The notes beneath the pieces were generated by a model. The model was not told where the DNA came from. It searched no databases and saw only the letters and a program-made list of their open reading frames with translations. Positions 1 to 7,690 of a stretch of DNA of 42,956 nucleotides are shown here, piece by piece. Origin of the DNA: Planctomycetota bacterium (GTDB lineage Bacteria > Planctomycetota > Planctomycetia > Pirellulales > Pirellulaceae). Position 1 is the first letter of the stretch; each line of letters opens with the position of its first letter. Made by a program: the position numbers and the translations under genes. The stretch is taken from the NCBI GenBank assembly GCA_024276655.1, contig JAJRWU010000138.1:1-42956 (forward strand). Direction: 5' to 3'.

Positions 1-199
1 GCACCGCAATTGAATCAAAGTCCCTTGCTTTTGGCCTAAATGCGAAAAACGCAACCCAGAAATACTGCCTTTAGTCCGCTTTGTTACTCACGACTAGCGA
101 TTCACCAAAACTCAACGTCACGCTGAACCAGTACACCTTGAGTCTGCTTGTTGCACCCAGTTTTGAAAACAGACCCATAACACACAGAGTATTTAGAAA
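1..199. other. Upstream non-coding stretch at window edge
   Basis: No convincing gene lies here. An opposite-strand open frame across 71-571 overlaps the isomerase gene and has no recognisable features, so I treat it as a shadow. The stretch is more AT-rich than the following gene and presumably holds its promoter, but I cannot pick a convincing -35/-10 pair. Confidence 0.5.
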
Positions 200-1864
200 A
201 TGACGCCCCCCCTGCCGAAGATTCGCAAACCTCGCAAGGTCGGTGATAAAACCGTGCTCTTGGTCGCCAACGGCGACCTGCGTCTCTCGGCCAACCAAAA
301 TTGCTGGCCGGCGCAACAAGCCATGGAGGAAGGGCTTTGCCGCGCCGCTGGGGAGCAAGGCTATGAAATTGCTCGGGCGCATCCTTATAAAAAAAAGGAG
401 CGGCATGGATTCATCGCCTCGCAAAAAGAGGGCCTGGAAGTTTTTTCGCAAATCGACCCCGACGCCAAACTGATCGTGGCGGAGGCGGTGTGGCAATATT
501 CCCATCATCTGTTGCCGGGGCTGATTTCGCATCGGGGCCCCATTCTCACGGTCGCGAATTGGTCGGGGCAATGGCCCGGCTTGGTCGGCATGTTGAATCT
601 AAACGGCTCGCTGACCAAGGCGGGCGTTTCCTACAACACGCTCTGGGCCGAAGATTTCAGCGAAGCTTCCTTCCAGCGCAATTTACAGCGTTGGCTGACC
701 ACGGGCGTCGTCCGCCATAAAACTTCGCATGTCGCGCCGCTGAAGAAATTGCAAGTCAGCGCCGGCGCACGGAAAATCGGCGAAGCGCTCGCCGCCGAGC
801 TACAGCACGACAAAGCGATCATGGGCGTGTTCGATGAAGGCTGCATGGGCATGTTCAACGCTATTATTCCCGACCACCTGCTGAACCCGACCGGCGTGTT
901 CAAGGAGCGGCTCAGCCAATCGGCCTTGTATTACGAAACCCGGCAAGTTGACGATGCTGAAGCGGGCGCCGTCCGGCATTGGATGGAGCGCCGCGGCATG
1001 CAGTTTCATACCGGCTCGAACCACGAACAAGATCTAACCGACGACCAGATTCTCGACCAGTGCAAAATGTACATCGCGGCGGTGCGTATTGCCGACGACT
1101 ACGGCTGCGCGACGATCGGCATTCAATACCAACAGGGCCTCAAAGATTTGTTGCCCGCCAGCGATTTGGCGGAAGGCGCCTTGAACAACAGCGACCGGCC
1201 GCCGGTGAAAAGTCGCGATGGCCGCCGCGTTCTGTATAAAGGCCAGCCGTTGCCGCATTTCAACGAAGTTGATGAGTGCGCCGGGCTCGATGCTCTGATG
1301 ACTTTTCGCGTACACCGAGCCTTGGGGCAACCGGTGGAAAATACGCTGCACGATATTCGCTGGGGCGATTTCGACGCCTCCCGTTCGACCGACGCCTACG
1401 TGTGGGTGTTTCTGATCAGCGGCTCCGCCCCGCCGGCGCATTTTGTCGGCGGCTGGAAAGGCGCCTGCAGCGAGCGGCAACCGCCGATGTATTTCCCCAA
1501 CGGCGGCGGCACGTTGAAGGGCGTTTCCAAGCCGGGCGAAATTGTCTGGTCGCGAATCTTCATCGAAAAAAATCGCCTGAAGATGGATCTCGGCCGCGCC
1601 CAAGTCGTGGCCTTGCCGCCTGAAGAAACGCAGCGCCGCTGGCAAGCCACCACGCCGCAATGGCCAATCATGCATGCCGTTTGTTATGGCGTCAGCCGAG
1701 ATCAGATGATGGCCCGGCACAAGAGCAATCATATTCACGTCGCTTACGCCGACTCACCCGCCCAGGCCGATAAAGCGATACTCACCAAGGCCGCCATGGC
1801 CCAAGCACTGGGCCTGGAAGTCGCGGTTTGCGGCACGCGCAAAAACAACAAGCCGTGGGCGTGA
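200..1864 (+). CDS. L-fucose isomerase family protein (FucI-like)
   Basis: A 554-residue soluble protein without signal peptide or membrane segment. Its C-terminal third resembles the L-fucose/L-arabinose isomerase superfamily: a glycine-rich segment after PMYFPNGGG (about residue 427), TTPQWP (about 483) and SNHIH (509-513). E325, the D358/E359 pair and H511 are plausible counterparts of the Mn-binding Glu, Asp and His of FucI; this placement is inference. Family members interconvert aldoses and ketoses, but the substrate cannot be read from sequence. The length is close to that of E. coli FucI. Only the ATG at 200 fits the start, and no strong Shine-Dalgarno is visible. The next gene begins 39 bp downstream on the same strand and is a GDP-mannose dehydratase, so an operon for deoxysugar metabolism is likely. 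Confidence 0.72.
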   Translation: MTPPLPKIRKPRKVGDKTVLLVANGDLRLSANQNCWPAQQAMEEGLCRAAGEQGYEIARAHPYKKKERHGFIASQKEGLEVFSQIDPDAKLIVAEAVWQYSHHLLPGLISHRGPILTVANWSGQWPGLVGMLNLNGSLTKAGVSYNTLWAEDFSEASFQRNLQRWLTTGVVRHKTSHVAPLKKLQVSAGARKIGEALAAELQHDKAIMGVFDEGCMGMFNAIIPDHLLNPTGVFKERLSQSALYYETRQVDDAEAGAVRHWMERRGMQFHTGSNHEQDLTDDQILDQCKMYIAAVRIADDYGCATIGIQYQQGLKDLLPASDLAEGALNNSDRPPVKSRDGRRVLYKGQPLPHFNEVDECAGLDALMTFRVHRALGQPVENTLHDIRWGDFDASRSTDAYVWVFLISGSAPPAHFVGGWKGACSERQPPMYFPNGGGTLKGVSKPGEIVWSRIFIEKNRLKMDLGRAQVVALPPEETQRRWQATTPQWPIMHAVCYGVSRDQMMARHKSNHIHVAYADSPAQADKAILTKAAMAQALGLEVAVCGTRKNNKPWA

Positions 1865-1903
1865 AACAGTTGGGCGTATTTTTTCTGTCAAGGATTATCG
1901 ATC

Positions 1904-2941
1904 ATGAGCACCGCACCAACCGCCTCGCCGCGAAGGGCGTTCGTCACCGGCGCCACCGGTCAAGACGGCTCCTACCTGATTGAACTGCTGCTCTCCAAAG
2001 GGTACGAAGTTCATGGACTCGTGCGGCGCACCAGCAGCATGAACCGCGGCCGGCTTGACGCCATTGCAATCGACGACGAACTGCGCAAGCGGCGTTTGCT
2101 GCTGCACTACGGCGACGTGACCGACGTGGCCTGCCTGGCGAGGCTGATTCTCGATGTTCAGCCCGATGAAATTTACAACCTAGCCGCGCAGAGCCACGTG
2201 CGGGTGTCGTTCGATAATCCGCTGTACACGGTGCAGGTGGGCGGCTTGGGAGCGCTGAATATTCTCGAAGCCGTGCGAGAATTGAGCGGCAAAAAATCGG
2301 TGCGGTTTTATCAAGCAGGCACGAGCGAAATGTTTGGCGGCGCGCCAGGAACGGCGCCGCAATCGGAAACCACGCCGTTCCATCCCCGCAGCCCTTATGC
2401 CTGCGGCAAGGCGTACGCCTTCCATCAGACGGTGAACTACCGCGAAGCGTACGGCCTGTTCGCCTGCAACGGCATTCTTTTTAATCATGAGTCGCCGCGG
2501 CGCGGCGAAACGTTTGTCACGCGGAAAATCACGCTGGCAGCCGGTCGCATTCGCGAAGGTCTGCAAGACAAACTATTTCTCGGCAATCTGGACGCCAAAC
2601 GCGATTGGGGCTACGCCCAGGATTTCGTCGAAGCGATGTGGCTGATGCTGCAACAAGACGAACCCGACGATTACGTGGTGGCCACCGGTGAAACACATTC
2701 CGTCGAAGAGTTTCTCGACGTCTCGTTTGGGCGGCTCGAACTCGATTGGCGAGAGCATGTCGAACTCGATCCTCGTTTTCTTCGCCCGACCGAAGTACAC
2801 CTTTTGCAGGGCGACGCCTCCAAGGCCCGGGAAAAACTGGGCTGGAAGCCAACCACGTCGTTTGCCGAGTTAGTGTGTTTGATGGTCGACAACGATTGGG
2901 AGTTGGCCCGGCGCGAGCGCGAGGCCGCATCCAAGTCGTGA
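1904..2941 (+). CDS. gmd: GDP-mannose 4,6-dehydratase
   Basis: A 345-residue short-chain dehydrogenase of the extended type. The N-terminal Rossmann motif GATGQDG (G16, G19, G22) binds NADP, followed by the family hallmark [10 protein letters not shown]. The catalytic Tyr-Lys pair is Y165-x3-K169 (YACGK), preceded by TSEMFG, and [17 protein letters not shown] is diagnostic of Gmd. The enzyme converts GDP-D-mannose to GDP-4-keto-6-deoxymannose, the entry step to GDP-L-fucose and GDP-rhamnose/perosamine used in surface glycans. AAGGA lies about 10 bp before the ATG. It probably forms an operon with the upstream isomerase-family gene. No GDP-fucose synthase (fcl) is present in this window, so the end product is open. 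Confidence 0.93.
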   Translation: MSTAPTASPRRAFVTGATGQDGSYLIELLLSKGYEVHGLVRRTSSMNRGRLDAIAIDDELRKRRLLLHYGDVTDVACLARLILDVQPDEIYNLAAQSHVRVSFDNPLYTVQVGGLGALNILEAVRELSGKKSVRFYQAGTSEMFGGAPGTAPQSETTPFHPRSPYACGKAYAFHQTVNYREAYGLFACNGILFNHESPRRGETFVTRKITLAAGRIREGLQDKLFLGNLDAKRDWGYAQDFVEAMWLMLQQDEPDDYVVATGETHSVEEFLDVSFGRLELDWREHVELDPRFLRPTEVHLLQGDASKAREKLGWKPTTSFAELVCLMVDNDWELARREREAASKS

Positions 2942-3013
2942 AGCCGTGGCTCCTGTTGAGGCAGTGAACGCGAACCCTACGCCCATTAGAAACAGTACTT
3001 CTGGGTGACAGGC

Positions 3014-3042
3014 TTGGATTGTTCGATGAGAGTCCTTAAAAT
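3014..3042 (+). promoter_or_regulatory. Possible promoter before the SAM-HAT-like gene
   Basis: TTGGAT (3014-3019) and TAAAAT (3037-3042) are separated by 17 bp, about 50 bp before the GTG start at 3091. The -10 box is good (5/6) but the -35 is only half-matched. Confidence 0.3.
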
Positions 3043-3090
3043 ACGCCCCAGCGTTTAAACTGGCGTTTCGTTAGGCGGGGGGCGGAACAG

Positions 3091-3378
3091 GTGGCGGGAA
3101 AAATCGAAGGCCAAGTGGTGGCGGTGTCGGCGACAGGCGACCTCGTCACGGATATCACCGCCGAGCAATTGAACGCGGCGCCAACCGATGAAACCGTTGT
3201 CGTGCATTGCGATGGTCACGAAACAAACGGCATTTTTCCGGCCGACCACCAGCAACCGGCATTCACGCTGCTCGCGGTGCTCGACGCCGAAAGCCGGCTG
3301 CTGCTCACCATCGTCGACGACAGCGCACAGTTGATGTTGGGGATTGCCGCCGGGGCGGTCGTCACGGTCAGGTGGTAG
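3091..3378 (+). CDS. Stand-alone SAM hydroxide adenosyltransferase C-terminal-like domain protein
   Basis: A 95-residue protein starting with GTG, with a purine-rich Shine-Dalgarno-like run (AGGCGGGGGGCGG) just upstream. It opens with GKIEGQVVAVSATGDLVTDI, resembling the G.V...D.FGNL.TNI strand pattern of the C-terminal beta-barrel of DUF62/SAM hydroxide adenosyltransferases. It ends with DDSAQLMLGIAAGAVVTVRW, resembling that family's closing DS...LGI..G..V.V. pattern. The catalytic N-terminal domain is absent, so it is unlikely to hydrolyse SAM alone. It may bind a ligand or protein, or be a fold relative of unknown role. No signal peptide. It converges on the LamG gene downstream. Moderately sure of the fold, unsure of function. 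Confidence 0.6.
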   Translation: MAGKIEGQVVAVSATGDLVTDITAEQLNAAPTDETVVVHCDGHETNGIFPADHQQPAFTLLAVLDAESRLLLTIVDDSAQLMLGIAAGAVVTVRW

Positions 3379-3682
3379 TGCGGCGTGGTGGCTTCCCTTC
3401 CCACATACTTCGCCTGGCACGCCAATAATTATTCCGTCCCATAATTATTCCGAGCAATGGAATCGATATCGGATAGGTGCTTAGAGCTCCTAACATAACC
3501 CCTGCTTGGCGTTTCAAACACGGAGTTTGATCCTGACCTACCAAGTTATGTTAGAAGGTATTAGTACCGCTCGATAAATAACTGTCGTATTTGTGTAGCC
3601 ATCGTCGCCAGACGGTGGGTGAGCGGTGAACCATCCCACGCTCTGGCGAGCATGGCTACGACCCTAATTTTCCGCTCGATGC
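3379..3682. other. Convergent intergenic region with inverted repeat and repeat copy 1
   Basis: This lies between two gene 3' ends. It contains a perfect 10-bp inverted repeat (CTAACATAAC at 3490-3499 and GTTATGTTAG at 3545-3554) and almost all of copy 1 of the 125-bp interspersed repeat. No coding region is visible. Confidence 0.7.
3490..3554. repeat. Inverted repeat, 10-bp perfect arms
   Basis: CTAACATAAC (3490-3499) faces GTTATGTTAG (3545-3554). TTGG (3506-3509) and CCAA (3541-3544) extend the pairing after a 6-nt bulge. No U-tract follows, so it is not a standard terminator. Confidence 0.6.
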
Positions 3683-3685
3683 TTA
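3561..3685. repeat. 125-bp interspersed palindromic repeat, copy 1
   Basis: First of three near-identical copies (others at 24766-24890 and 25082-25207). Each begins TTAGYACCGCTCG and ends in GCTTA, with CCGCTCG near both ends. The core is a hairpin with 25-nt arms (3595-3619 and 3635-3659) and a 15-nt loop. Its terminal TTA (3683-3685) supplies the TAA stop of the minus-strand LamG gene. No ORF lies inside, so a MITE- or REP-like element is the best description. Confidence 0.85.
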
Positions 3686-6523
3686 TCGAATTTCCACCCA
3701 TTTCATGATTCGCAGCAGGATCGGTTTTCCCGAGCCGGAGATATTCGCTATTTCGTCGGCGCAGAGCGCGCGGGCGAATACCTGCACGTCGTCGAGGAAG
3801 CCTTGAAAGTAGCGGGCGCCGGAGAGTTGGCTGGTATCGGCATCCTTGCCGCCGAGAAGGAATGCCGCGGAAAAATTGAGATTATTTCCCGTGCCGGAGC
3901 CGGCCGTGCCGGCGGTGTCGTCGACGCCGTCGATAGAGATTTGGTTGCTGGTCGGTGAGTTGGGATAATGAACAACGGCGAAATGATACCAATCGCCGGC
4001 GTTCCACACTGTTTTGGTCGTCCATGCATAGCGATAGGCGCCGTTGGCTTCCACCTTAAACACCAACGAGCCATCGGCAACGGAACTCTGGTTGTAATCC
4101 GCGCCCACCAGCGCCACGAGCATGTCGTTGTTGTTGTCTTTATATTTTCCGAGCAAAATTTGCGAAGCGGAGGAACTGGCGTTGAAGGCGTTGGCGAGTT
4201 TGAACCAGCCGCTGATCGTCACGTCTCCCGTAATTCTCAAACTGGCGTTATCGGGCGCCGAAATGTAATCGGAGGTCCCATTGAACTGCAAAGCGCCGCC
4301 AATAGCGCCGCCGGTCGGCTGCCAAACCGGCGCGCCCATGAAGGAGGCGTCGTTGGCGTAAAAGGAACTGTCGAGGGCGGTGACGCCCGACGACGCATCC
4401 AATCGCCAGCGGGCGGAGAGTCCGTAGAGCGAACTGACTTCCGCGCCGGAGAGGTCGTCGCCATAGACAATGATTTCATCAAGGTCGCCGTTGAAATACG
4501 ACTGCCCGAGGTTGACGCCGAGGCGTCCCGCGACGAGGTCCACCGCGGAATGAACGGCGGTGGTTTCGCTTATCTGGCCCGTCATTTCACCATCGATGTA
4601 CAAACGCATTTCGGTCGAACTCTTGACCGCCACGACATAATGCCAAAAGCCATCGGCCACGGTTACCGAAGAAAGCAACGTCGCGCCGCCGGAAGAGGCC
4701 GCCGGGAAGCGATGCACGAAGTTCACATACCCATTATTGACGCTCAAAATCATCAGGTGGTCGTTGGAGCCTTGCGCCGTTGCCGCGAATATTGTTTGGT
4801 CGGCGGAACTGCTCGTTTTGAACCACGCTCCGACCGTATAGGCTTTCGCTCCTAGTTCGGCGGCGCCAAAATCAACCCACGCATTCGTGCCGTTGGCGGT
4901 AATGGCCGACGCACAGCGGGCCGACGTAAAAACGGCGCCGCCTTGCAGGCTGCCATCGGGGCCCGACGTTTCATTTGTCGCAACCAAACCGCTGCCGTCG
5001 TCGAATTTCCAAAAGCCGACCAACGCACTTTCATAACAGCCGATATCCCAGGCCAGGCCGATCGGCCTGGGGCGGCCGTCAATGTCGTCGTCCACAATTC
5101 CGGTAACGTCGACGCCGGCGTCGATTGCGGGCGAATTGCTTTGCAGCGTGTAGTCTCGCGCGGAGGCGTCGGCGAACATCGGGTCGGACGTCCACTCGCC
5201 CGTGCTCTGCGAGGTTCCGCTGAACGCCGCGCCGCTGTTTCCGTAAACAAGGTTGTAGGTGTGTGTTCTCGAACCGCCGTTGCTATCGAACCCGTCTTCG
5301 CCGTTGAACGCCAGGATCGAGTTCCGCACATCGAGCAGCCCGGCATCTTGCCGGACGCCGTCCTTGCCGTTGTGGGCGATCGTGCAGTTGATGATGGTTA
5401 CGTCGTCGTTGCCGTCCTTGAGTTTGACGCCCTCATCCTTGCTGTCGCGTATTATGCAGTTCGTGATCAGCACTTCGCCTTCATCGGTGACGACGCCTTG
5501 CTTGCCGCCATAAATTTCCAAACCGATCAGCTCAGCGCCTCTGCTTTCCTTAATCTTGATGGCTTCCTTGCTGACGTTGCCTTGAATTTTGAAGCCGTCA
5601 AAAACCCAGTAGTCGTCTTTGTCGAGCGAGATGACTTTTTCACTCACACGCGACAAAATAACATCGCCGGCGCTCCAGCCTGAAATTGAACCGGTCGAAT
5701 CGGCGATCACTCGAATCGGATTTCCCGAGGAGCCGTCTCCCTTGGGTTCGATCCGATCGGTGTACACGCCGGCTTGAACGTAAATGATATCGCCCGCTTG
5801 CAGCGCGCTATCTCGCGTGGCCGCACGAACCGTTTTCCAGGCTTCCGCCGCCGAAGGCCCTGTTCCGGTGTTGGCGTCGTTGCCGTCGGTCCTGACGTAA
5901 TAGAGGGTGGGAACGGCGAAGGTGGCGTAGATCGAAATTTGTCGTGTGTCGACGGCGTCGGATGCTCCCCAGGGATTCAGGTAGCCGTTGTTTTCGGCGT
6001 CATAGTTTCTGACACGGCTATCTCCGCCGGAACTGTTGTAGCGATAGCCATCGTTGCTTTTTTCAAACGACACTGCGAGCCAATAATCGCCCGCGGTAAG
6101 CTGCACGGCGTTTTGCAGATAGATGGTTTTCCAGGCCCAAGTTTCATGGGGCGTGCTGGAAGAATTGGTTTGCCCCAGAAGCGCACCCGGCTCTCCGGCG
6201 GCGTCGGCGTAGATGGCGTATCGGACGCCTTTCTCATCGTCGCCGTAGATGTATGCGGAAATACTGTTGATTGTGGTGTCAGCCGCGAGCGTGACGCGGG
6301 TCGCGTGTTGCGTATTGGCGACGCTCAACTGTGACGACGAAAAAACCGTGTTGTAGCCAACCTCGCCCGCCGAAGCTTCTTGCATCGCTAGCCATGGGGC
6401 GAACGCAACGAGGCAACATGCAATCAACACGCGCCAAAAGGAGGACCAGATACCAGCCGTCCTCGAAAGAATTGCAAAAAACACGCGGCATTTCCCCTGG
6501 AAGAAGATCGAACGATCGCGCAT
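3683..6523 (-). CDS. Secreted right-handed beta-helix protein with two LamG-like domains
   Basis: A 946-residue protein. The N-terminus has a long n-region, a hydrophobic core at about 31-46 and a likely signal peptidase site after ASA (residue 52). Residues about 54-205 resemble a choice-of-anchor beta-sandwich domain. From YYVRTDGNDANTG (208) to about 495 is a parallel beta-helix with many short N/D-rich turns (for example VLITNCIIRDS, VTIINCTIAHN). Two LamG/concanavalin-like domains follow, starting near GFWKFDDG (about 503) and SARWRLD (about 712). A role in binding or cleaving extracellular polysaccharide is plausible but unproven, and no catalytic residues could be assigned. GGGAG sits 6 bp before the ATG, supporting this start. 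The stop codon lies inside the 125-bp repeat. Confidence 0.85.
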   Translation of the reverse strand: MRDRSIFFQGKCRVFFAILSRTAGIWSSFWRVLIACCLVAFAPWLAMQEASAGEVGYNTVFSSSQLSVANTQHATRVTLAADTTINSISAYIYGDDEKGVRYAIYADAAGEPGALLGQTNSSSTPHETWAWKTIYLQNAVQLTAGDYWLAVSFEKSNDGYRYNSSGGDSRVRNYDAENNGYLNPWGASDAVDTRQISIYATFAVPTLYYVRTDGNDANTGTGPSAAEAWKTVRAATRDSALQAGDIIYVQAGVYTDRIEPKGDGSSGNPIRVIADSTGSISGWSAGDVILSRVSEKVISLDKDDYWVFDGFKIQGNVSKEAIKIKESRGAELIGLEIYGGKQGVVTDEGEVLITNCIIRDSKDEGVKLKDGNDDVTIINCTIAHNGKDGVRQDAGLLDVRNSILAFNGEDGFDSNGGSRTHTYNLVYGNSGAAFSGTSQSTGEWTSDPMFADASARDYTLQSNSPAIDAGVDVTGIVDDDIDGRPRPIGLAWDIGCYESALVGFWKFDDGSGLVATNETSGPDGSLQGGAVFTSARCASAITANGTNAWVDFGAAELGAKAYTVGAWFKTSSSADQTIFAATAQGSNDHLMILSVNNGYVNFVHRFPAASSGGATLLSSVTVADGFWHYVVAVKSSTEMRLYIDGEMTGQISETTAVHSAVDLVAGRLGVNLGQSYFNGDLDEIIVYGDDLSGAEVSSLYGLSARWRLDASSGVTALDSSFYANDASFMGAPVWQPTGGAIGGALQFNGTSDYISAPDNASLRITGDVTISGWFKLANAFNASSSASQILLGKYKDNNNDMLVALVGADYNQSSVADGSLVFKVEANGAYRYAWTTKTVWNAGDWYHFAVVHYPNSPTSNQISIDGVDDTAGTAGSGTGNNLNFSAAFLLGGKDADTSQLSGARYFQGFLDDVQVFARALCADEIANISGSGKPILLRIMKWVEIR

Positions 6524-6666
6524 CGCGATCTCCCTGGAAACCTACCTTGCCGGGCCGGGCAAATTGGCGCCGTCAGGCGGGCAAACGCTGTCTCGATGAC
6601 GAGTCTGGCCATTTACGACGGTTGTGCGGACAGCAGCGGCGCCGGTAGGCTGGAATGAGTTCGGGT

Positions 6667-6696
6667 TCACGCCTTGGAAAGTCACGCCTTGGAAAG
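6667..6696. repeat. Perfect 15-bp tandem duplication
   Basis: TCACGCCTTGGAAAG occurs twice in a row (6667-6681 and 6682-6696) in the divergent gap between the LamG and GIY-YIG genes. Confidence 0.9.
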
Positions 6697-6732
6697 TGTG
6701 GAAAAAAAGCCGTGGGCTGAACCGAGGCGGGT

Positions 6733-7050
6733 ATGGTTCGAAAGCGGCGAGAGGATTTGCAATCCGTGGCGAACACAACAGACACATCGGCTGATGCATG
6801 GTTTGTTTACATTCTACGATGCGCCGACGGCTCGCTTTACACGGGCATCACTAAGAATGTCGACCGGCGGCTCGAACAGCACAATGCCGGCACAGCCTCA
6901 CGCTACACGCGCAGCCGGCTGCCCGTTACACTCGAATACCTGCAAGAGCAGCCCAGCCAGAGTGCGGCTTTGAAGCGAGAAATCGCGATAAAATCCCTCT
7001 CGCGGAAGGCGAAGGAAGCACTCATTTTGTTTGGGAAACAGGCATTTTGA
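6733..7050 (+). CDS. GIY-YIG nuclease superfamily protein (YhbQ/UPF0213-like)
   Basis: A 105-residue protein that is essentially one GIY-YIG domain. VYI (25-27) and YTG (36-38) form the two signature strands. R45/R46, H50 and E83 match the family's catalytic Arg, His and metal-binding Glu. Small stand-alone members such as YhbQ are nucleases or nuclease-like proteins of uncertain DNA-repair role. The first 22 residues are not part of the domain. A GTG at 6766 (residue 12) preceded by GAGAGG at 6749-6754 is an alternative start giving a 94-residue protein closer to the family's minimal length. It is divergent from the LamG gene and followed by a hairpin. Confidence 0.88.
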   Translation: MVRKRREDLQSVANTTDTSADAWFVYILRCADGSLYTGITKNVDRRLEQHNAGTASRYTRSRLPVTLEYLQEQPSQSAALKREIAIKSLSRKAKEALILFGKQAF

Positions 7051-7082
7051 AACACGGATACCGCCGCCAAGCGGCCGTGTTC

Positions 7083-7105
7083 CTCCCCTTTTTTTCAAGG
7101 GGGAG
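7083..7105. terminator. Hairpin after the GIY-YIG gene
   Basis: CTCCCC (7083-7088) pairs with GGGGAG (7100-7105) across a T-rich loop, 33 bp beyond the stop. There is no U-tract after the second arm on the plus strand, so it may be a dispersed repeat rather than a true terminator. Confidence 0.4.
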
Positions 7106-7469
7106 CTAGAGGGGGCCCGAAGGAACCGGGTGATCTCTTCAGCAAAGCATCCCAGACGAAAACACGCTGAAGCGTGAACTCCAACGGTGGGCGGCAAGTC
7201 AAACAACGACGTGCAGTTCCACAGAGGGGTTTCTTTCGTCCAATTCGCTCTTTTTTGACAATAATTATGATTGTTTGGGAACGAACGACGGGAAAAGGCC
7301 ATCGAATTGTCGGCAGAGTGTCTACCCTAAAAAAACCGCAACACAGGGTGGTTTGGGCACCCTGCTAAAGAGCGGGTTTCTGGAAACCGGTTTGTTTTGT
7401 CGACGATTCATCAGATCACACAATGGGTTAGGAAAGACATGATGTTTTTAACGTGAACGCAGTTGTCGA

Positions 7470-7497
7470 TTGAAATAGGGATTATCTGGACTATAAT
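7470..7497 (+). promoter_or_regulatory. Probable sigma-70-type promoter of the giant gene
   Basis: TTGAAA (7470-7475), a 16-bp spacer and a perfect TATAAT (7492-7497). Transcription would start near 7504, leaving a leader of about 185 nt before the ATG at 7691. Confidence 0.55.
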
Positions 7498-7690
7498 CGC
7501 AAGATGATCCTGCTAGGCGGGGGGGCTGCAAGTTTGCGCCCCTACTGTCTGAGGTGAATGCGATCTAGCCGCTCTGGTGCGATGCTACGCCGCCATTTTT
7601 CCTACGTTGCTCATCTACTGTCATTTTTTCATAGGTAGTCGATCCTCGCGTATTCGTTGAGGCTCGTCATGCACACTTAAGGGTTGCTTC

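Larger units (their letters stand above)
7051..7690. other. Long intergenic region upstream of the giant gene
   Basis: 640 bp without a supportable gene. It holds a hairpin with CTCCCC/GGGGAG arms shortly after the GIY-YIG gene and a good promoter candidate at 7470-7497. The implied leader is about 185 nt before the giant gene's start codon. The leader contains a G-run (about 7518-7524) that could pair with GCGCCCC (about 7536-7542), but I cannot call a known riboswitch. Confidence 0.6.

Noticed and set aside
3523-3535. GAGTTTGATCCTG, identical to the start of bacterial 16S rRNA
   Set aside because: The match stops after 13 bases and the following sequence is not rRNA-like, so it is taken as chance.
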